From: Undaria pinnatifida | Lineage: Eukaryota > Sar > Phaeophyceae > Laminariales > Alariaceae | Length of the DNA stretch: 64,000 nucleotides | Assembly (NCBI GenBank): GCA_012845835.1 | Contig: JABAKD010000028.1 | Span: 6,806,296 to 6,870,295, forward strand | Direction: 5' to 3' | Shown here: positions 21,301-38,926 of the stretch, piece after piece | Numbering within the stretch: position 1 is the first letter of the stretch | How the letters are laid out: each line of letters starts with the position of its first letter | Translations under genes and position numbers: made by a program | Notes under the pieces: generated by a model | The model's input: the letters and a program-made list of their open reading frames with translations, nothing else | The model's database searches: none | Told to the model about the DNA's origin: nothing

Positions 21301-23845
21301 ATACGTAGAGGGTTGACCCAGCCGCGCCCCCCCCCCCCCCACAACCCCCTCTCCGCCCTCCCCGGCGTATTGCCTCAAAACCTTCAGGGTTTACAGGAGA
21401 GCCTGGCGTTTTTGTGCAAAGTGTGGGACGAGCAGGGCCCCTTCGATGGGCTGCTCGGCTTCAGTCAAGGCGCCGCCATGGTCTCGGTTTTCCAACATTG
21501 CGTTTTCGGGAAGGGGGCGGGGGTGGGGGGGGGCTTGGGAGAGGGTGGGGTTGTCGGTGACTTCTGCAACGGGGATGAAGCGGTGAGTGCTGTTGAGCGT
21601 TGCGGTCTTGGGTTGGGTGAGTAGAGGGGACTGTCCGTTTGTCCGTGTCTTTAGTTTCTTCTGTACCTTCATACGACAATATCAAAATCCATGAGCTGGA
21701 GAGTAAAAGTAATGATACCAGATACGAAAATTCAAGAAATCGTAGTCGTATCGTGGCAACAGGAGAACTTTTTATGTACGTGCTTCATTGTTCCTGTCGC
21801 ATAGCTGCCTGTTCGTATTCGGCTTCCCCGAAAAGAAAAAAACAATGCATCTGCAACAGCAGTACGTATCGTATGAACCAGGTATGAGTTTTTTCCATGC
21901 CCCCGCGCACCTGTTTTATATGGTATGTGTCCGTGTGCCCGTTCGCAGGCGTGTACGCATGTTCCATGTTTCGGCGTATTTTGTGGTACAAGTTTTCCTA
22001 CGCCTACCTGGTCGCTTTAGACCCCTCAAGAAGAAAAACATCAATGTTACACTTCGTATCTTAACGGCAGTACAGCAATACGTATAAATCTCACTTTTCA
22101 ACGTGTCTGTCTCGCATCTTCTGTTCGCTGTCGGCTCCTCCTTTCGCCGGGCACGATGCTGCACCGTCAGATGCCGTCGCGACCCCTGTCGCCCCCGCCG
22201 AGGTTCGCGGTGTTCGCTTCCGGGTGCTACCAGCCGCATCCCACCCAGGCGAGACCCGGTGTTCGTAACGGTCGCGACGTGATGTAGCAAGTCTTACTCC
22301 GGTTCGTTGCTGTCAACTCCTGTTTGGTTCCGTCCTCTGCTTGCTTTCATTTACACCACGCGCGAGTTTCTGCCTACTACTTGCTCTTCTGTTGCCCACT
22401 GCTTCTTACTTGGCGCTGTCTGATTCTCCTATCTATCTGCTGCCTACTTCTGTGCACTTTTTTTTTTTTCTACTTTCTGTTGAGTCGCGCTTTCTGTCTA
22501 CTTTAGTGCTGCGTTCTGCAAGGTACTTGTGCCCGTCTGTTTCTCTCTGCTTGTTGCTGTCGGCGTAACTATCTAGTCAAAGCTCCTGTTTACCTACCAG
22601 GTACTACACTGTCTACTGATTTATGCATACTATGTAATGATATCTACAGCAGTACATACTGTCTGGGGATACTATATATACGTACTGGATCACGCCACGC
22701 TTGGGGCGCAGCGAAAGACGCGTGCTACGATAGAGGCGCACCCCTTTTTTTTGTTAATACTACCCCTCAATTGGGAGCTTAAGACCTCCCCCAAAAAAAC
22801 GATTTGGAGGAAAATGAAACTGCTATTTATTGACCGGATAAAAAATCCCATGGCCTAGCTAGGTACACGACGGTAATCATGCAAAGAAAAGGGCCTTTTT
22901 TTCTTCTCCCGGCGATTTTGAGTTAAGAAGCCCCGTCATTCAGCAAGAAGAAAAAAATAGCCGAAAAAGAGGTAAACCTCTATCGTAGCACGCGTGACGT
23001 AAGGATGTCAATCAATAGCTCACCCGAACCATGACTTCGAAGGCGTTCGTTCGCGCTACCCCATCGCGATATTTCTATTAGGCCCTATAGCCCTGCCACA
23101 AATGTGCTCGTAAAATGAGCATACTGACCGACAGTTCCACAGTTTAGGAGCTCAACCGTAACATTATTAGTTAATCCAACAGCTGCAGCCCCTACCGTGG
23201 GATGGCTTTCCTATCGTCTACGGCGGGTACCCCGATTTAAGAGTACCCGAGCTAACCGTAACATTATTAGTTAATCCAACAACTGCAACCCCTACCGAGG
23301 GATGACTCTCCTGTCGTCTACGGCGGGTACCCCGATTCGAGAGAACCCGAGCTAGGATCATTCGGGAGTTAACGCATTCACAACTGGAAAACCCGTTTTG
23401 GGGACAAAATTACTTGGAATTAGTATAGGGAGGGGTTTAGGGGCTCTAAAGGGGTTGAGAGCGGTCAACTCGGCATGTCCCGCCACACTATTAATAGAGG
23501 CTATCTATACATTGCCCACTACAGATAAGAGCAATGTGTACTTAAGAGCGCTTGTTCCAGCTTGTCACGGGGCGCTCTTGAATCGGGGTACCCACTGCTG
23601 TGCTGCGTACTTTCCCGCCGGCGCAGGTCCCAAGCTACCCTCTGTCGCAGGAGGAGCCGCAAGAGCCGCTTCCCAGCATGCACGTGTGGGCGGTGGAGGA
23701 CCGCTTCGTGCCGGCCTCGCAGTCACAGCGCCTGGCCGGCATGTACCTCCGTCCCTCCATTTTCATACACCGCGGCTCTCACTGCGTTCCTCAGAGCAAG
23801 GACATTGTGCCCAACTTCGTGCGGTTCCTGGAAGAGTTCCGATGA
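18338..23845 (+). CDS. FSH1-family serine hydrolase (multi-exon)
   Basis: Proposed exons: 18338-18529, 19759-19851, 20649-21023, 21388-21486, 22171-22248 and 23627-23845; all introns are phase 0. The product is an alpha/beta-hydrolase of the FSH1/OVCA2 type, expected to cleave esters or thioesters; its substrate is unknown. Counting from the exon at 19759, the visible features are the oxyanion-strand motif ILCLHGYLQNSQ (residues 20-31), LIFVDAPH in the third exon, the nucleophile elbow GFSQG (Ser182), FAVFASG, the acid AVEDRFVP (Asp240) and GSHCVPQ (His267). The family is usually about 220-250 aa; this core has 287 because of an A/G/S-rich insert of about 85 residues after LSEDELPPPLPS. The exon at 18338 encodes a helical, Leu-rich segment (IERLDSLLEVQRAALASSEP) outside the normal domain. 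The intron after 22248 appears to use a GC donor (CAG|GCGAGA). The 3' side is T-rich. Confidence 0.8.
19852..20400 (+). repeat. TTGG/GGTT microsatellite array
   Basis: Most of this intron consists of GGTTGGTTGG units with TGGATGGATAGATGG interruptions. Two internal copies of a longer unit (GGCGGTTAGGGGTYTGGTAG) start at 20024 and 20169. The Asn/Pro/Thr/Gln frames on the minus strand are artefacts. Confidence 0.85.
21494..22170 (+). other. Intron of hydrolase gene, alternative exon end
   Basis: The exon at 21388 could instead run to a GTGAGT donor at 21617 (phase 1), adding a Gly-rich segment. The shorter form ending after AAMVS keeps phase 0 with the exon at 22171 and is preferred. I see nothing else recognisable in the interval. 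Confidence 0.4.
22718..22995. mobile_element. Mini TIR element, ACGCGTGCTACGATAGAGG family, copy 1
   Basis: Perfect 19-bp terminal inverted repeats lie at 22718-22736 and 22977-22995. The internal sequence is AT-rich with TACCCCTCAATTGGGAGC and CATGGCCTAG and no ORF of note. Other copies lie at 27305-27601, 29819-30126 and 56053-56315, with a half copy ending at 31279. It sits in the last intron of the hydrolase gene. No clear target duplication was seen. Confidence 0.8.
23151..23355 (+). repeat. Tandem duplication, about 102-bp unit
   Basis: Two copies of CCGTAACATTATTAGTTAAT...CTACGGCGGGTACCCCGATT, ending in GAACCCGAGCTA, follow each other with about ten differences. Repeat family C, copy 3, follows at 23369-23460. 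Confidence 0.75.
23369..23460 (+). repeat. Repeat family C, copy 3
   Basis: It carries CGCATTCACAACTGGAAAAC, TTGGGGACAAAATTACTTGG and TAGGGGCTCTAAAGGGG, matching 2736-2825 most closely. Confidence 0.6.
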
Positions 23846-24169
23846 TGTGTTTTTTTGTTGTTGTTGTTGTCCTTTCTCCCTTTTTCCTCGTTTTTTTTTT
23901 TTCGTAGTTTCCACGTTTTCTTTCGTTTTGTTTTTATCCTCGTTTTGTTTTTTTGCTGCTGCTTATTTTGTCGTGTTTTTTTGTTATGTCCCTCCCCCCC
24001 TCCCCCCCCCGCCTCCCCAACATGTTTTCGTTGTGACTTGCCTGTTTTCTTCTCTCCCGGTTTGTTTCCTTCTGGTTCTCTTGTTTTCTTGGGGGAGTTT
24101 TTGTCCCCACGAGGGATAATCAAAACGAGGAAACCTCGGGCCACATACGCATGTTTGCCCACCCCTTAA

Positions 24170-25020
24170 CGGCCAAGGAGCAGTCCTGACCTAGTTCAGG
24201 CGAGCGGTCGTGTAAGGGGATTGCTGCGGGGTCTGGGAGGACAGGTGGGAATGGAGTGCATATCTCCCCTGCCCCCGGCTATCCTGCCTAACACGGCCTC
24301 CCAAGCAGTACGTAACCTGTTCCCATAGCCTCGGGTACTGATTGATTTATCTGCCCTCGAGGGCAAATACCTAGAACAGTCGCACCCGCTGGAACGCCCT
24401 ACGTACGTACAATCGTGGTCCCGCGCTAGTGCGGTACCGTTTAGTGCGGGATCCCTGTGTAGTGCGTCCCGATTTAGCGCGGGATCCCTGTTTAGTGCTG
24501 TGATATTCGTTTGTAATGACCTCGTCCCGCAGTGTACCGCAGTATTAATACTATGCGGGGATAGTTGGGGCTCCTACTTTAGTGCTGATATTTTCGTCTG
24601 GCAAGGCATCGCACTAAGGAGAGACCCGCGACTGTACTGTGATGCGCCTGGCTCTCCGTCTTGGCTCAGTTCGTAAGATAAAGGAGTACGCTACCGACCG
24701 TCTTACAAGAAATGTCCCGGTACTAATCTCAGCCTGAGATTAAAGAGGGAATGTTGAACACAGGGAGAGGTTAGGCTACAGTTGGCGTGGGGTGCATCCT
24801 TTCTCAGTTTTTCGATGCTAGTCGACGGGGGAAAAAGGGGGTTAAGGCTTTGAACCCGATAAAAACGATGGCACGTACACTGTAGTGGGGATGGGGGAGA
24901 GGGTCCTGCTTAAAGTGACCCTCGATCTAAGTAACGTAAGGAGGGAAGAACAGAAATAAATAACAAGAGATTCTGCTTAAGAGGGTTGATACTGTAGACG
25001 AGCCACATCGTTTTTCTTTT
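24170..25020. other. Non-coding interval with degraded repeats
   Basis: No exon was recognised. The stretch 24430-24640 contains repeated GCGGGATCCCTG and TTTAGTGC motifs and resembles the sequence at the right edge of the window (63840-64000): both contain the CGACCTCGT/TGACCTCGT, TTTAGYGC and GTCTGGCAAGGCAYCGCA landmarks. It is therefore a dispersed element of unknown type. Confidence 0.45.
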
Positions 25021-25394
25021 ACTCGTCTCTTTTGATCTGCAGCTCGACTCGTGAGGAGGCTTTTTGCCGTCGGCGACTGCCGCGACCTTCTGGACGAGCC
25101 GTGGTCTCAGGTGTCTTCCCTTCTCCCCCCCCGGTACTTGCTTTCATTTTTATCGGGCATAGCGTTTTCGGTATATCCTGTACCAGGCCTATTTCTTTGA
25201 TATGTGCGTCATATGGTATCCATGGTGACGTGTTTGTTGCGGGCGATCCGAAAATTTCCCCTCAGTTCTAGTTGATTATCCGTCGACGGCTGATGTTATT
25301 TATACCTTTTGGGTAATCCGTGTAGCTGTAGCAGAGGTTATTTTTTTTTTTCTTGTCATGTGTTGGTCGTTGGTTTTGGTGTGACTCGTGCACT

Positions 25395-25505
25395 GCACGG
25401 CGGTGTTGGTGTTGGTGTTGGCGTTGGTTAATGGTGGTGATGGTGGCGGTGGTGGTGGTGATGGTGGTGGTGGTGGGGGTGGGGGTGGTGGTGGTGGTGG
25501 TACTT
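25395..25505 (+). repeat. (GGT)n/(GGTGAT)n microsatellite
   Basis: GTTGGTGTTGG and then GGTGGTGGTGAT units run for about 110 bp. The poly-His and poly-Pro frames on the minus strand are artefacts. Confidence 0.8.
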
Positions 25506-25842
25506 TGATTTTATTTTTACTTTCTTTGTGAGTACCATATGACATTCAAGATAAATTATACCCCACCAGCGACGATTTTCCGTCACGATAGCACGGTGTT
25601 TGCGATTTCCAACGGACATTTTATGGGTGTTTGCGACTTCCAAACTCTCTGTTGGGCTGGAAAAAAAGACTTGTAAGAATAGTAGTGAAACCGATGAATA
25701 TCGTAAGAAAAGCCAAGGCCAACCAACCCACGAAAAACCAGGCTGTACGAACATACCAGGTACACAAAAAAAAAATGGAAGGAAAACATATTTTTCTTAT
25801 TTTTTTTCCTTGTTCTCTAGCTGATTTTGCACGCATCTGATT

Positions 25843-26110
25843 CGACGATAGCCCCTCGCCCCCCCAAAAAAAATCAGCGATTTTCTTTAACGAACGTATC
25901 AAGGCTGCTCGACACGAAACAGGATGCCTTGAAAAACATGTCTTCCATGTATTTTTTTGAATGCAAAGGGCTATGTATCGAATGGTGACGTCCGGGTGGC
26001 AAGGGGCGAATCGTATTTCAGGAGATACCGCCGGGAGCTGGGTTCCAAACCTGCATTTCGTTAAAGAAATGTTGCGGAGGGGGGCTACCGTGGGGTGGTA
26101 CGACTCGATT
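25843..26110 (-). mobile_element. Mini TIR element, CTACGGTAGC family, diverged reverse copy
   Basis: Reverse orientation relative to 14595-14845: it begins CGATAGCCCC and a C run, and ends GGGGGGCTACCGTGGGGTGG. Internal landmarks AACAGGATGCC, GTGACGTCCGGGTGG and GATACCGCCGG match the complement of 27684-27982. Confidence 0.55.
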
Positions 26111-26299
26111 CTCGTTGTATACCTAGGGCGCCATGGTATTTTTCATCCGGCCTTTTCTAGCAGTTTTTTTTTTCTTCGGGACTAGTCAGTTTTCGGGAGA
26201 GATCACAGAGCAAGAGGGAGCGACAGGCGTCATTGTAGTATGATCGCCGCAATCTGACATCCACCCTGTTGTGTCGGACCGTACCGGGATGTCGGGGAA

Positions 26300-26560
26300 G
26301 AGGGAAGGAACTTGGGGTAGCTTTGCTTGGCTTAGCTTTGCTTGAAAAGGGCTTAGCTTGGCCTTGCCCTTGCTCAGCTTCGCTCAGCATAACTTAGCTC
26401 AGCGTTAGCCCATCTTAGTTTAGCATAGCTTAGGATTAGCTTAGCTTAGCTCACAGGGTTAGCTAATCTTAGCAGAGCTCAGATTGGCCCGGCATAGGTT
26501 GGTGTAGCTTAGCTTAGCTTATAGGGGTAGCTTATTTTAGTAGAGCTCATGTTGGCCTGG
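26300..26560 (+). repeat. AGCTTAGCTT-type tandem repeat
   Basis: Short TAGCTTAGCTTAGC-like units with degenerate spacing (period about 5-10 bp), resumed after the SINE at 26860-26965. The SINE appears to have inserted into this array. Confidence 0.7.
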
Positions 26561-26565
26561 CATAC

Positions 26566-26860
26566 AGCCGGTCGCCCCCGTGGCGTATCAGGTTATCCTC
26601 GAGCCTGGTATGTCAGTTTCGTGAGTTCGAATCCCCCCGAGTGCATACTCGTATAAATTCGTGGGTCTTTTTCTTGTGCACAAATTGACTTGCGGAAAGC
26701 GCGAGAGCGTGAGATAGCAACACTCGATGAAAAATCGACGAGCAGTGGGATTGCTGAACCCTATGCGCGATAAAAGTTGACCGGACGGGAAAGGGACGAC
26801 ACCTGTGAGTGACCACGGCTTGTCTAGAAGCTGGAAAGTAGATGTGTGTGAAAAAAAAAA
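26566..26860 (+). mobile_element. SINE (type 2), forward copy
   Basis: The tRNA-like head contains box B GAGTTCGAATCCCC at 26622-26635. The body matches the reverse copy at 6006-6303 (TGACTTGCGGAAAGCGCGAG, GGGATTGCTGAACCCTATGC, ACCACGGCTTGTCTAGAAGC) and ends in A10 at about 26850. It divides an AGCTTAGC array that continues on both sides. It is not a functional tRNA because the acceptor stem does not form. Confidence 0.75.
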
Positions 26861-27304
26861 GTGTAGCTTAGCTTAGCCTAGCGAGGTTGGCAAATCCGGC
26901 TTAGCTGAGCTTGGCATAGCTTGCCTTAACTTTTAGCGTTGCTCGGCTTAGCCTAGTCTAGTGTAGCATGGCACAATGCGCGAGTGACCCCCCCAGAGCC
27001 ACTGAAAAAAAAATGCCCAAAAGGGGGTACCCCTGCTACCGTACCATTGGTCATTTTTCAACACTACAGTTAAGAGTAATGTGGCTTTTAAGAGTTTTAC
27101 AAAAAAAAACGCCTGCTACGGTGGAGGTAGCAACTTTTTCGCACAAAAACCTTCTGAATTTCGGTGCTCCTTATGCCAATACATGTATTGCCGAAGTTTT
27201 TTCAGTTTTTTTTCTTTTTGGCATTTCCCCCCCCACCCCACCCATACGCCTAGGCCATGGACGCGTGCTACGATTTCCCCCCCCCACGTACGCCTAGGGC
27301 ATGG

Positions 27305-27601
27305 ACGCGTGGTACGATAGAGGCAGCATTTTTTTTCTTGTCTGAAATGTTTTCTGACTAACGGGGACTCCTTAACCCAAAATCGTTGGAGATAACGCCA
27401 TTTATTTTGACAATGATTCTCGTTGTATACACACCACTAGAGGCCTTGATGATTTTGGATTTTTCATTCGGTTTTTTCTAGCAGTTTTTATTATATATTT
27501 CTCACTGAAATCGTTTTTTTCGGGGGGGAAGAGGTGTTAAGCTCCGAAATTGAGGGGTAGTATTGAGAAAAAAAGTGGGGCATCTCTATCGTAACACGCG
27601 T
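27305..27601. mobile_element. Mini TIR element, ACGCGTGCTACGATAGAGG family, copy 2
   Basis: The terminal repeats each differ from the consensus by one or two bases. Internal motifs TCCTTAACCCAAAATCGT, ATGATTCTCGTTGTATAC and CGAAATTGAGGGGTAGTA are shared with the copy at 56053-56315. Confidence 0.7.
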
Positions 27602-27683
27602 CCGATCGGGTTGCGCTTTGAGGTTACTCCAAAATAAGCTTTGCGTTAGAAGGCAATCATATAGACTACCCCGGGAGTATAAA

Positions 27684-27982
27684 ATAGCCGTTCTACGGTA
27701 GCCCCCCCCCCCCCCCCCGACTCTTTTTAAACAAAATCGCCGGTTTTGAAGCCACAGCTTCCGGCCGGATATCTCCAATGAAATACGGTTTGCCCCCGTT
27801 GCCATCTCGACGTCATCGTTCGAGATCTAGTCCTTTGCGAACAAAGGAAATGCCTGGAAGACAACTTGTTTCCATGTGATAAGTGCACCCTTCCTCGTGT
27901 CGAGCAGCCCCATGAAACGTTCGTTAGAAGAAAATCGCTTTTTTTTTGGGGGGGGGGGGGGGAGTTGATATCGTGGAATCAG
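27684..27982. mobile_element. Mini TIR element, CTACGGTAGC family, copy 2
   Basis: It starts TTCTACGGTAGCCCCC, shares AAAATCGCCGGTTTTGAAGC and GACGTCATCGTTCGAGA with copy 1, and ends with a G run and GATATCGTGGAA. It has no coding capacity. Confidence 0.65.
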
Positions 27983-28144
27983 TCAGAACTACTCAATTTG
28001 TCAAGAGCCTCAGAAAAGAAAATGGTGGGCCGTGCACCTTTAGGCACCGTAGCATGCGTCAAAAGACGCCTGCTACACGATAGAGTTATTATTGTGAAAA
28101 CCATTTTTTGGCTAAAACGGTTTTCGGAATGGCGGGGCTTCTCA

Positions 28145-28350
28145 ACCACTATTCGACGCGAGTCGACGAGCGGGAAGAAAATGCTGAAGTATCCTCGCGA
28201 TAAAAACGAAAAGGCACGTGAGATAGTGGGGAGGGACGTCGGGGGATGGGCCCGCTATGTGGCCCCGGATCTGATCTATTGCTGGGAGGGAGCACGAGAG
28301 TAGTGTGCGCGATGATACATACAATGGGATGAAAAAACAAACTATTTTCC
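28145..28350 (+). mobile_element. SINE (type 1) body, uninterrupted copy
   Basis: GTCGACGAGCGGGAAGAAAA through CCCCGGATCTGATCTATTGC matches 5909-5998 joined to 6304-6400, without the 300-bp insertion found there. The tRNA-like head is missing, so this copy is 5'-truncated. Confidence 0.65.
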
Positions 28351-29815
28351 CAAAACCTTCCCATTTTCCAGGTGCTTGTTTTGCACTATTTTTCGTCCGA
28401 TACCTGGGCTATGGGATTGTTCTTGCGGGTATGTACACACCTGGTTTTTACCACCTTCATTTTTTCTCCAAACTATTTTTTGGGTAGGGTATAGACCTCC
28501 TCAGGCGCGCGCGCAGCAACAGATCAAAAAAGAAAATGGTGCGACGTCTCTACCGCACGTCTATTAATAGCATGAAGTCAAAACAGCACGTTCCTGCTGG
28601 AAAGAAAACATACGCCATCGCCGCAAGAAGGCGCCGTCTATTATATCGTAGGGTTCAAAAACATATAAGGAACTCCACTACACAAAAACGAAAAAAAAAC
28701 ACAGGGAAAAAAACAAAACCCAACACAACCGAGCCTTTTCCCAAATTTTCCGCAATATTTTTCCTTGACGGGGTTCCGGTTCCGAACCGACCTCGCTCGA
28801 CACACTTCAACAAAACAGATGCCAGATGCGGCGGCTTTCGAGGGTTTCCATGAATAGGTTTCATCGGGGGAACACCACCCGGGGACAAATGAACTTCTTT
28901 TTTTTTCAAAGTGAAAGCACAGGCAGCGCGCAGCAAGTGTCCCCTCCCCTATATTTTGCGAGTCCTTCTTAGATTACTAATGGCAGGGGCGCTTGGAGAA
29001 GAGGGGGGCTTTCGCGTGGCCAAGTGCTCTCGTCTGAAAATTCCGGCGAAACAAAAAATGTGCGCCCCGTGTGCATTCGTGTCGTAGCCGCTTGATATTG
29101 AATGCCACTCACTCACGCGATAAACCAGAAACAAAACAACGTTGCTGCCATGAAAGCTGCTGCTGTGTTGGTGCTGCTGCTGCTGCGGTGGCAACTAAAA
29201 CAAACAACAACGTCGTCGTAAAGAATTACCCGTCAGCCGTGCACCGCACCGCGCCGCACGACCCGCATCAGTTCGAACCCTGTGGAAATCAAATCGAACT
29301 AATCGAATCAATCCGATAACACAATATAAAAAAAATGCAACGCAAAAGCGCGTACGCGATGCAGGTCCTTCTCGCAAACGTCTTGGCTCGCAAATCGCGA
29401 TCGGTCGGAAGCGACAGAACAATCCGAGGCCCGCGGAAGCACGTGTTACGCATCGCCATAAAACCACGAGGGGAGACAGGAAAGGGAGGGAAAGCGGGGG
29501 GGAGGGGAGGAGGGGGGGCAAACGCTCTCCCTCTTCACTCTCCCCACCTACAATGCTACACCATAACAGATACGATGCAAACCACATAAAACTCTAACTA
29601 GGGTTTCCATGTTTGCAGCTTCGTCGAAGGGATATCGGGGGGGGGGGAGGGGGGGGAGGGGGGGCGCTCCTTGTTCACTCGCCCCGCCTGCAATGCCACA
29701 TCATAACAAATACCTTGCAAACGACATAGAACCGATCAGGGTTTCCACCTGCAGCTTCATCGAAGGGATGGTGGGGGAGGGGGGGGGAACCACGCCCCCA
29801 TTTCCATTTCTCCCC
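28350..29815. other. Non-coding interval, no gene recognised
   Basis: It contains A-rich and G-rich tracts and two related blocks at about 29490-29600 and 29650-29720 (CTCCTTGTTCACTCGCCCCG / CTCCCTCTTCACTCTCCCCA, then ATGCYACAYCATAACA). Short open frames on both strands have no protein-like features. Confidence 0.35.
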
Positions 29816-29818
29816 TAG

Positions 29819-30126
29819 ACGCGGGCTACGATAGGGGTACACACCGATTTTTTTCTTAATACTGCCCCCTCAATTTGGGAGCTCAAGACCCTCTCTTAAG
29901 GCAAAATGAAACAGATTTGGAGAAAATGACGCTGCTGTACACCCGGATGAAACATCCCACGGCCTAGGTGTACACAACACGAGAAGAATCACGCACCAAA
30001 AAAATAAAATGGCCTATAATTTCCTGGACGATTTTTGGGTTTTGGGAGCCACCCCCAATTATTAAGAAAACATTTCAGCCAAAAAGGGGCATACCTTAAT
30101 ACCTACTAGTATATCGTAGCATGCGT
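29819..30126. mobile_element. Mini TIR element, ACGCGTGCTACGATAGAGG family, copy 3
   Basis: The left end ACGCGGGCTACGATAGGG and right end ATATCGTAGCATGCGT are imperfect inverted repeats. Internal TCAATTTGGGAGCTCAAGAC and CACGGCCTAGGTGTACAC link it to copy 1 at 22718. Confidence 0.65.
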
Positions 30127-30799
30127 TCACCTGCATTATACACCAATATAGCAGATACCATGCGAAACCGCATAACCTCCACCTGCAGGTTTTCCGTCTG
30201 CTGCAGAGATTTTATAGATCGATCGAAAGACAACTGACTCCCGGCGCCGTGTACATGGGCGTTTCATTCCAAGTTACCAGTACATTTAGCCCCACTGCCT
30301 GGACAAAGAACCAGTTTGCGCGACTTCAAACGCCCAGAGCAGCACGCGCCACACAGAGCCCGAAACCTGTTTTTACCAAGCATGGCACCTTCTTGCGACA
30401 GACCACATGACCAAAAGCGTGGCAATATTTCCCAGCAGTTTCAAGGGTTACAGCCGTATCAAGCGTGCAAAAAAAGAAAGGCCGATTGAAGAACGCACCA
30501 AGCGCATACACCACTCAGCGAACACACTGCCCCCAATTTGTGCGCTCGGCAAAACCAGACAAGACAACATTACACCAAAACAGGGGTAGAGGGTGAGGCC
30601 GTTTTTTCGAAGCAAGACAAGACCAATCGGGGTACAGAGTACGCCCAATTTTTGTGCAGCACAGAGATAGTACAGGACAGAACAAAGACAAGTCAGCAGG
30701 GTAGGCACAAAAGGGGGCGTTTCAGACAACTACAAGACAGGACAAGTCAGGGTACAGACAAAGCGACCCGGTTCTTGTGAAGCAAGACCATACCAGACA

Positions 30800-30935
30800 G
30801 GCCAAAACCCCATCAAGCAACGGTCAAGACCCAGTCAAGCAACGGTCAAGACCCAGTCAAGCAACGGTCAAGACCCAGGACAAATCATAATACCGTCAAG
30901 ACCCGGTCAAGACCCAGGACAAGTCAGAGCAGGGT
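30800..30935 (+). repeat. Tandem repeat, CAGTCAAGCAACGGTCAAGACC unit
   Basis: About four to five direct copies of a 24-bp unit, then degenerate ones, lie in a 400-bp region rich in GACAAGACCA/GACAGGACAA motifs (30540-30960). No gene was recognised. Confidence 0.75.
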
Positions 30936-31184
30936 AATGTTGGTAACGGACAAGCGCGCAGCTAGTGCTTTGTGACGCGGGCCGCGGCCTAGGTGCACCG
31001 TTTTGTTTCTGGGGTCTCACACGAGAAGCCTTATACATACCTCACCCACGAGCTGATTTTGGACAAAAATCGAAAATATTCCCCACTAAACAAATCCCAG
31101 GATATGGGCCTATATATTAATAATTAACAGGTAATGGACAAGACATATTCCCCCCCAAAAAAAACGAAATTCCGACGATTTTGG

Positions 31185-31232
31185 GTTAAGGAGCTCCCGC
31201 CATTTTTCACAAAATGGCGGGAGCTCCTTAAC
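31185..31232. repeat. 22-bp perfect inverted repeat (hairpin)
   Basis: GTTAAGGAGCTCCCGCCATT is followed by TTTCACAA and then its reverse complement. The arm sequence TTAAGGAGC also occurs once inside other ACGCGTGCTACG elements. The hairpin lies 40 bp before a lone right terminal repeat (CTATCGTAGCACGCGT, 31264-31279), so it is probably part of a rearranged element of that family. Confidence 0.8.
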
Positions 31233-32293
31233 TTATTTCTTCCAAAAATTGCTATTAATACTTCTATCGTAGCACGCGTCCCGTCCCGTCGGTTCGCCTA
31301 CCACTACTACTACCGTGCGCCTGCACTGACCACCGTCCACGCGGTGCCTCTATAACGCCTCAGCGGGTGCAAATCCCTCACACCGGCAATAACGCTGGGG
31401 GGTCGCGGTTTGCCCGAAACATCTCTTCTTGCTCTATTCGTTCCCTTTTACTACTGCACCTAACATCCCGCACTATGTAGCTCCGAGTAGTTTTCCCCAA
31501 TGAACGTGAGTGCAGTTTCAAGAGGGTCACAATCCCTGTGGAACATCAGACGCAAAGAAAAATGACGAAACCATAACTCACGGTTGCAGCATCCGCCACA
31601 CACAACAATCCGAGCTTCTCGCTGGTGGTGAAGGTAGTTGTTTGCGTTCGAACCGCAACGCCCAGGAAGGAAGCTGTGAGGCAAAGAGCGTGAGGCATGA
31701 CGATACTCGGATTGCCTGAATTTTTTCTTTACCTATATCCCTAGACGATTGGATCGCGGTCGTCGCTTTTGGGTTTGCATAGTATAATCAAGTACCCACA
31801 GGGTTCATATTACTGTATGATACCTGGTATTATGTGTGCCATCCTCCAATATGTACCATGAGCTTCAATATTCATCATTCACAAATCCTCCCCAGAAAGA
31901 ACACCAGGGGGAAACAAAAAAAAAAAACTTTCATTCTTGTTCTTGACAAAAGTCGGAGGGCGGCAGCAACTAAGAAACGCACGCACGCACATGCACTCAC
32001 GCACTCTGCCATCACTAATGAAGACGCGCCATCCCGCACGGTACCGTAAAACCGTACCATACAAGTTCGTCCCGTACCATATTGTACAGTACCATACCAG
32101 GTGTGTACAATACGGACTAAAGTATACCATACAGAGTAGTAAAGGAGACCCGTACAATACCGTACCGTGCCATACTGAACCCTACGGGACTGAGTCGTAT
32201 CGTACCGTACCGTGTCGTACTATACCATACCACACCGTACCATACCATACCCTACCCCGCCCCTACTGGCCAGCCCCCTCCCATCCCACCCCT

Positions 32294-38926
<6,633 letters not shown>

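Noticed and set aside
26570..26640. tRNA gene
   Set aside because: It has only a box B and a poor box A, and is part of a repeated 295-bp element with an A tail.
30800..30935. CRISPR array
   Set aside because: The direct repeats are adjacent and lack unique spacers of constant length; it is a simple tandem repeat in eukaryotic DNA.
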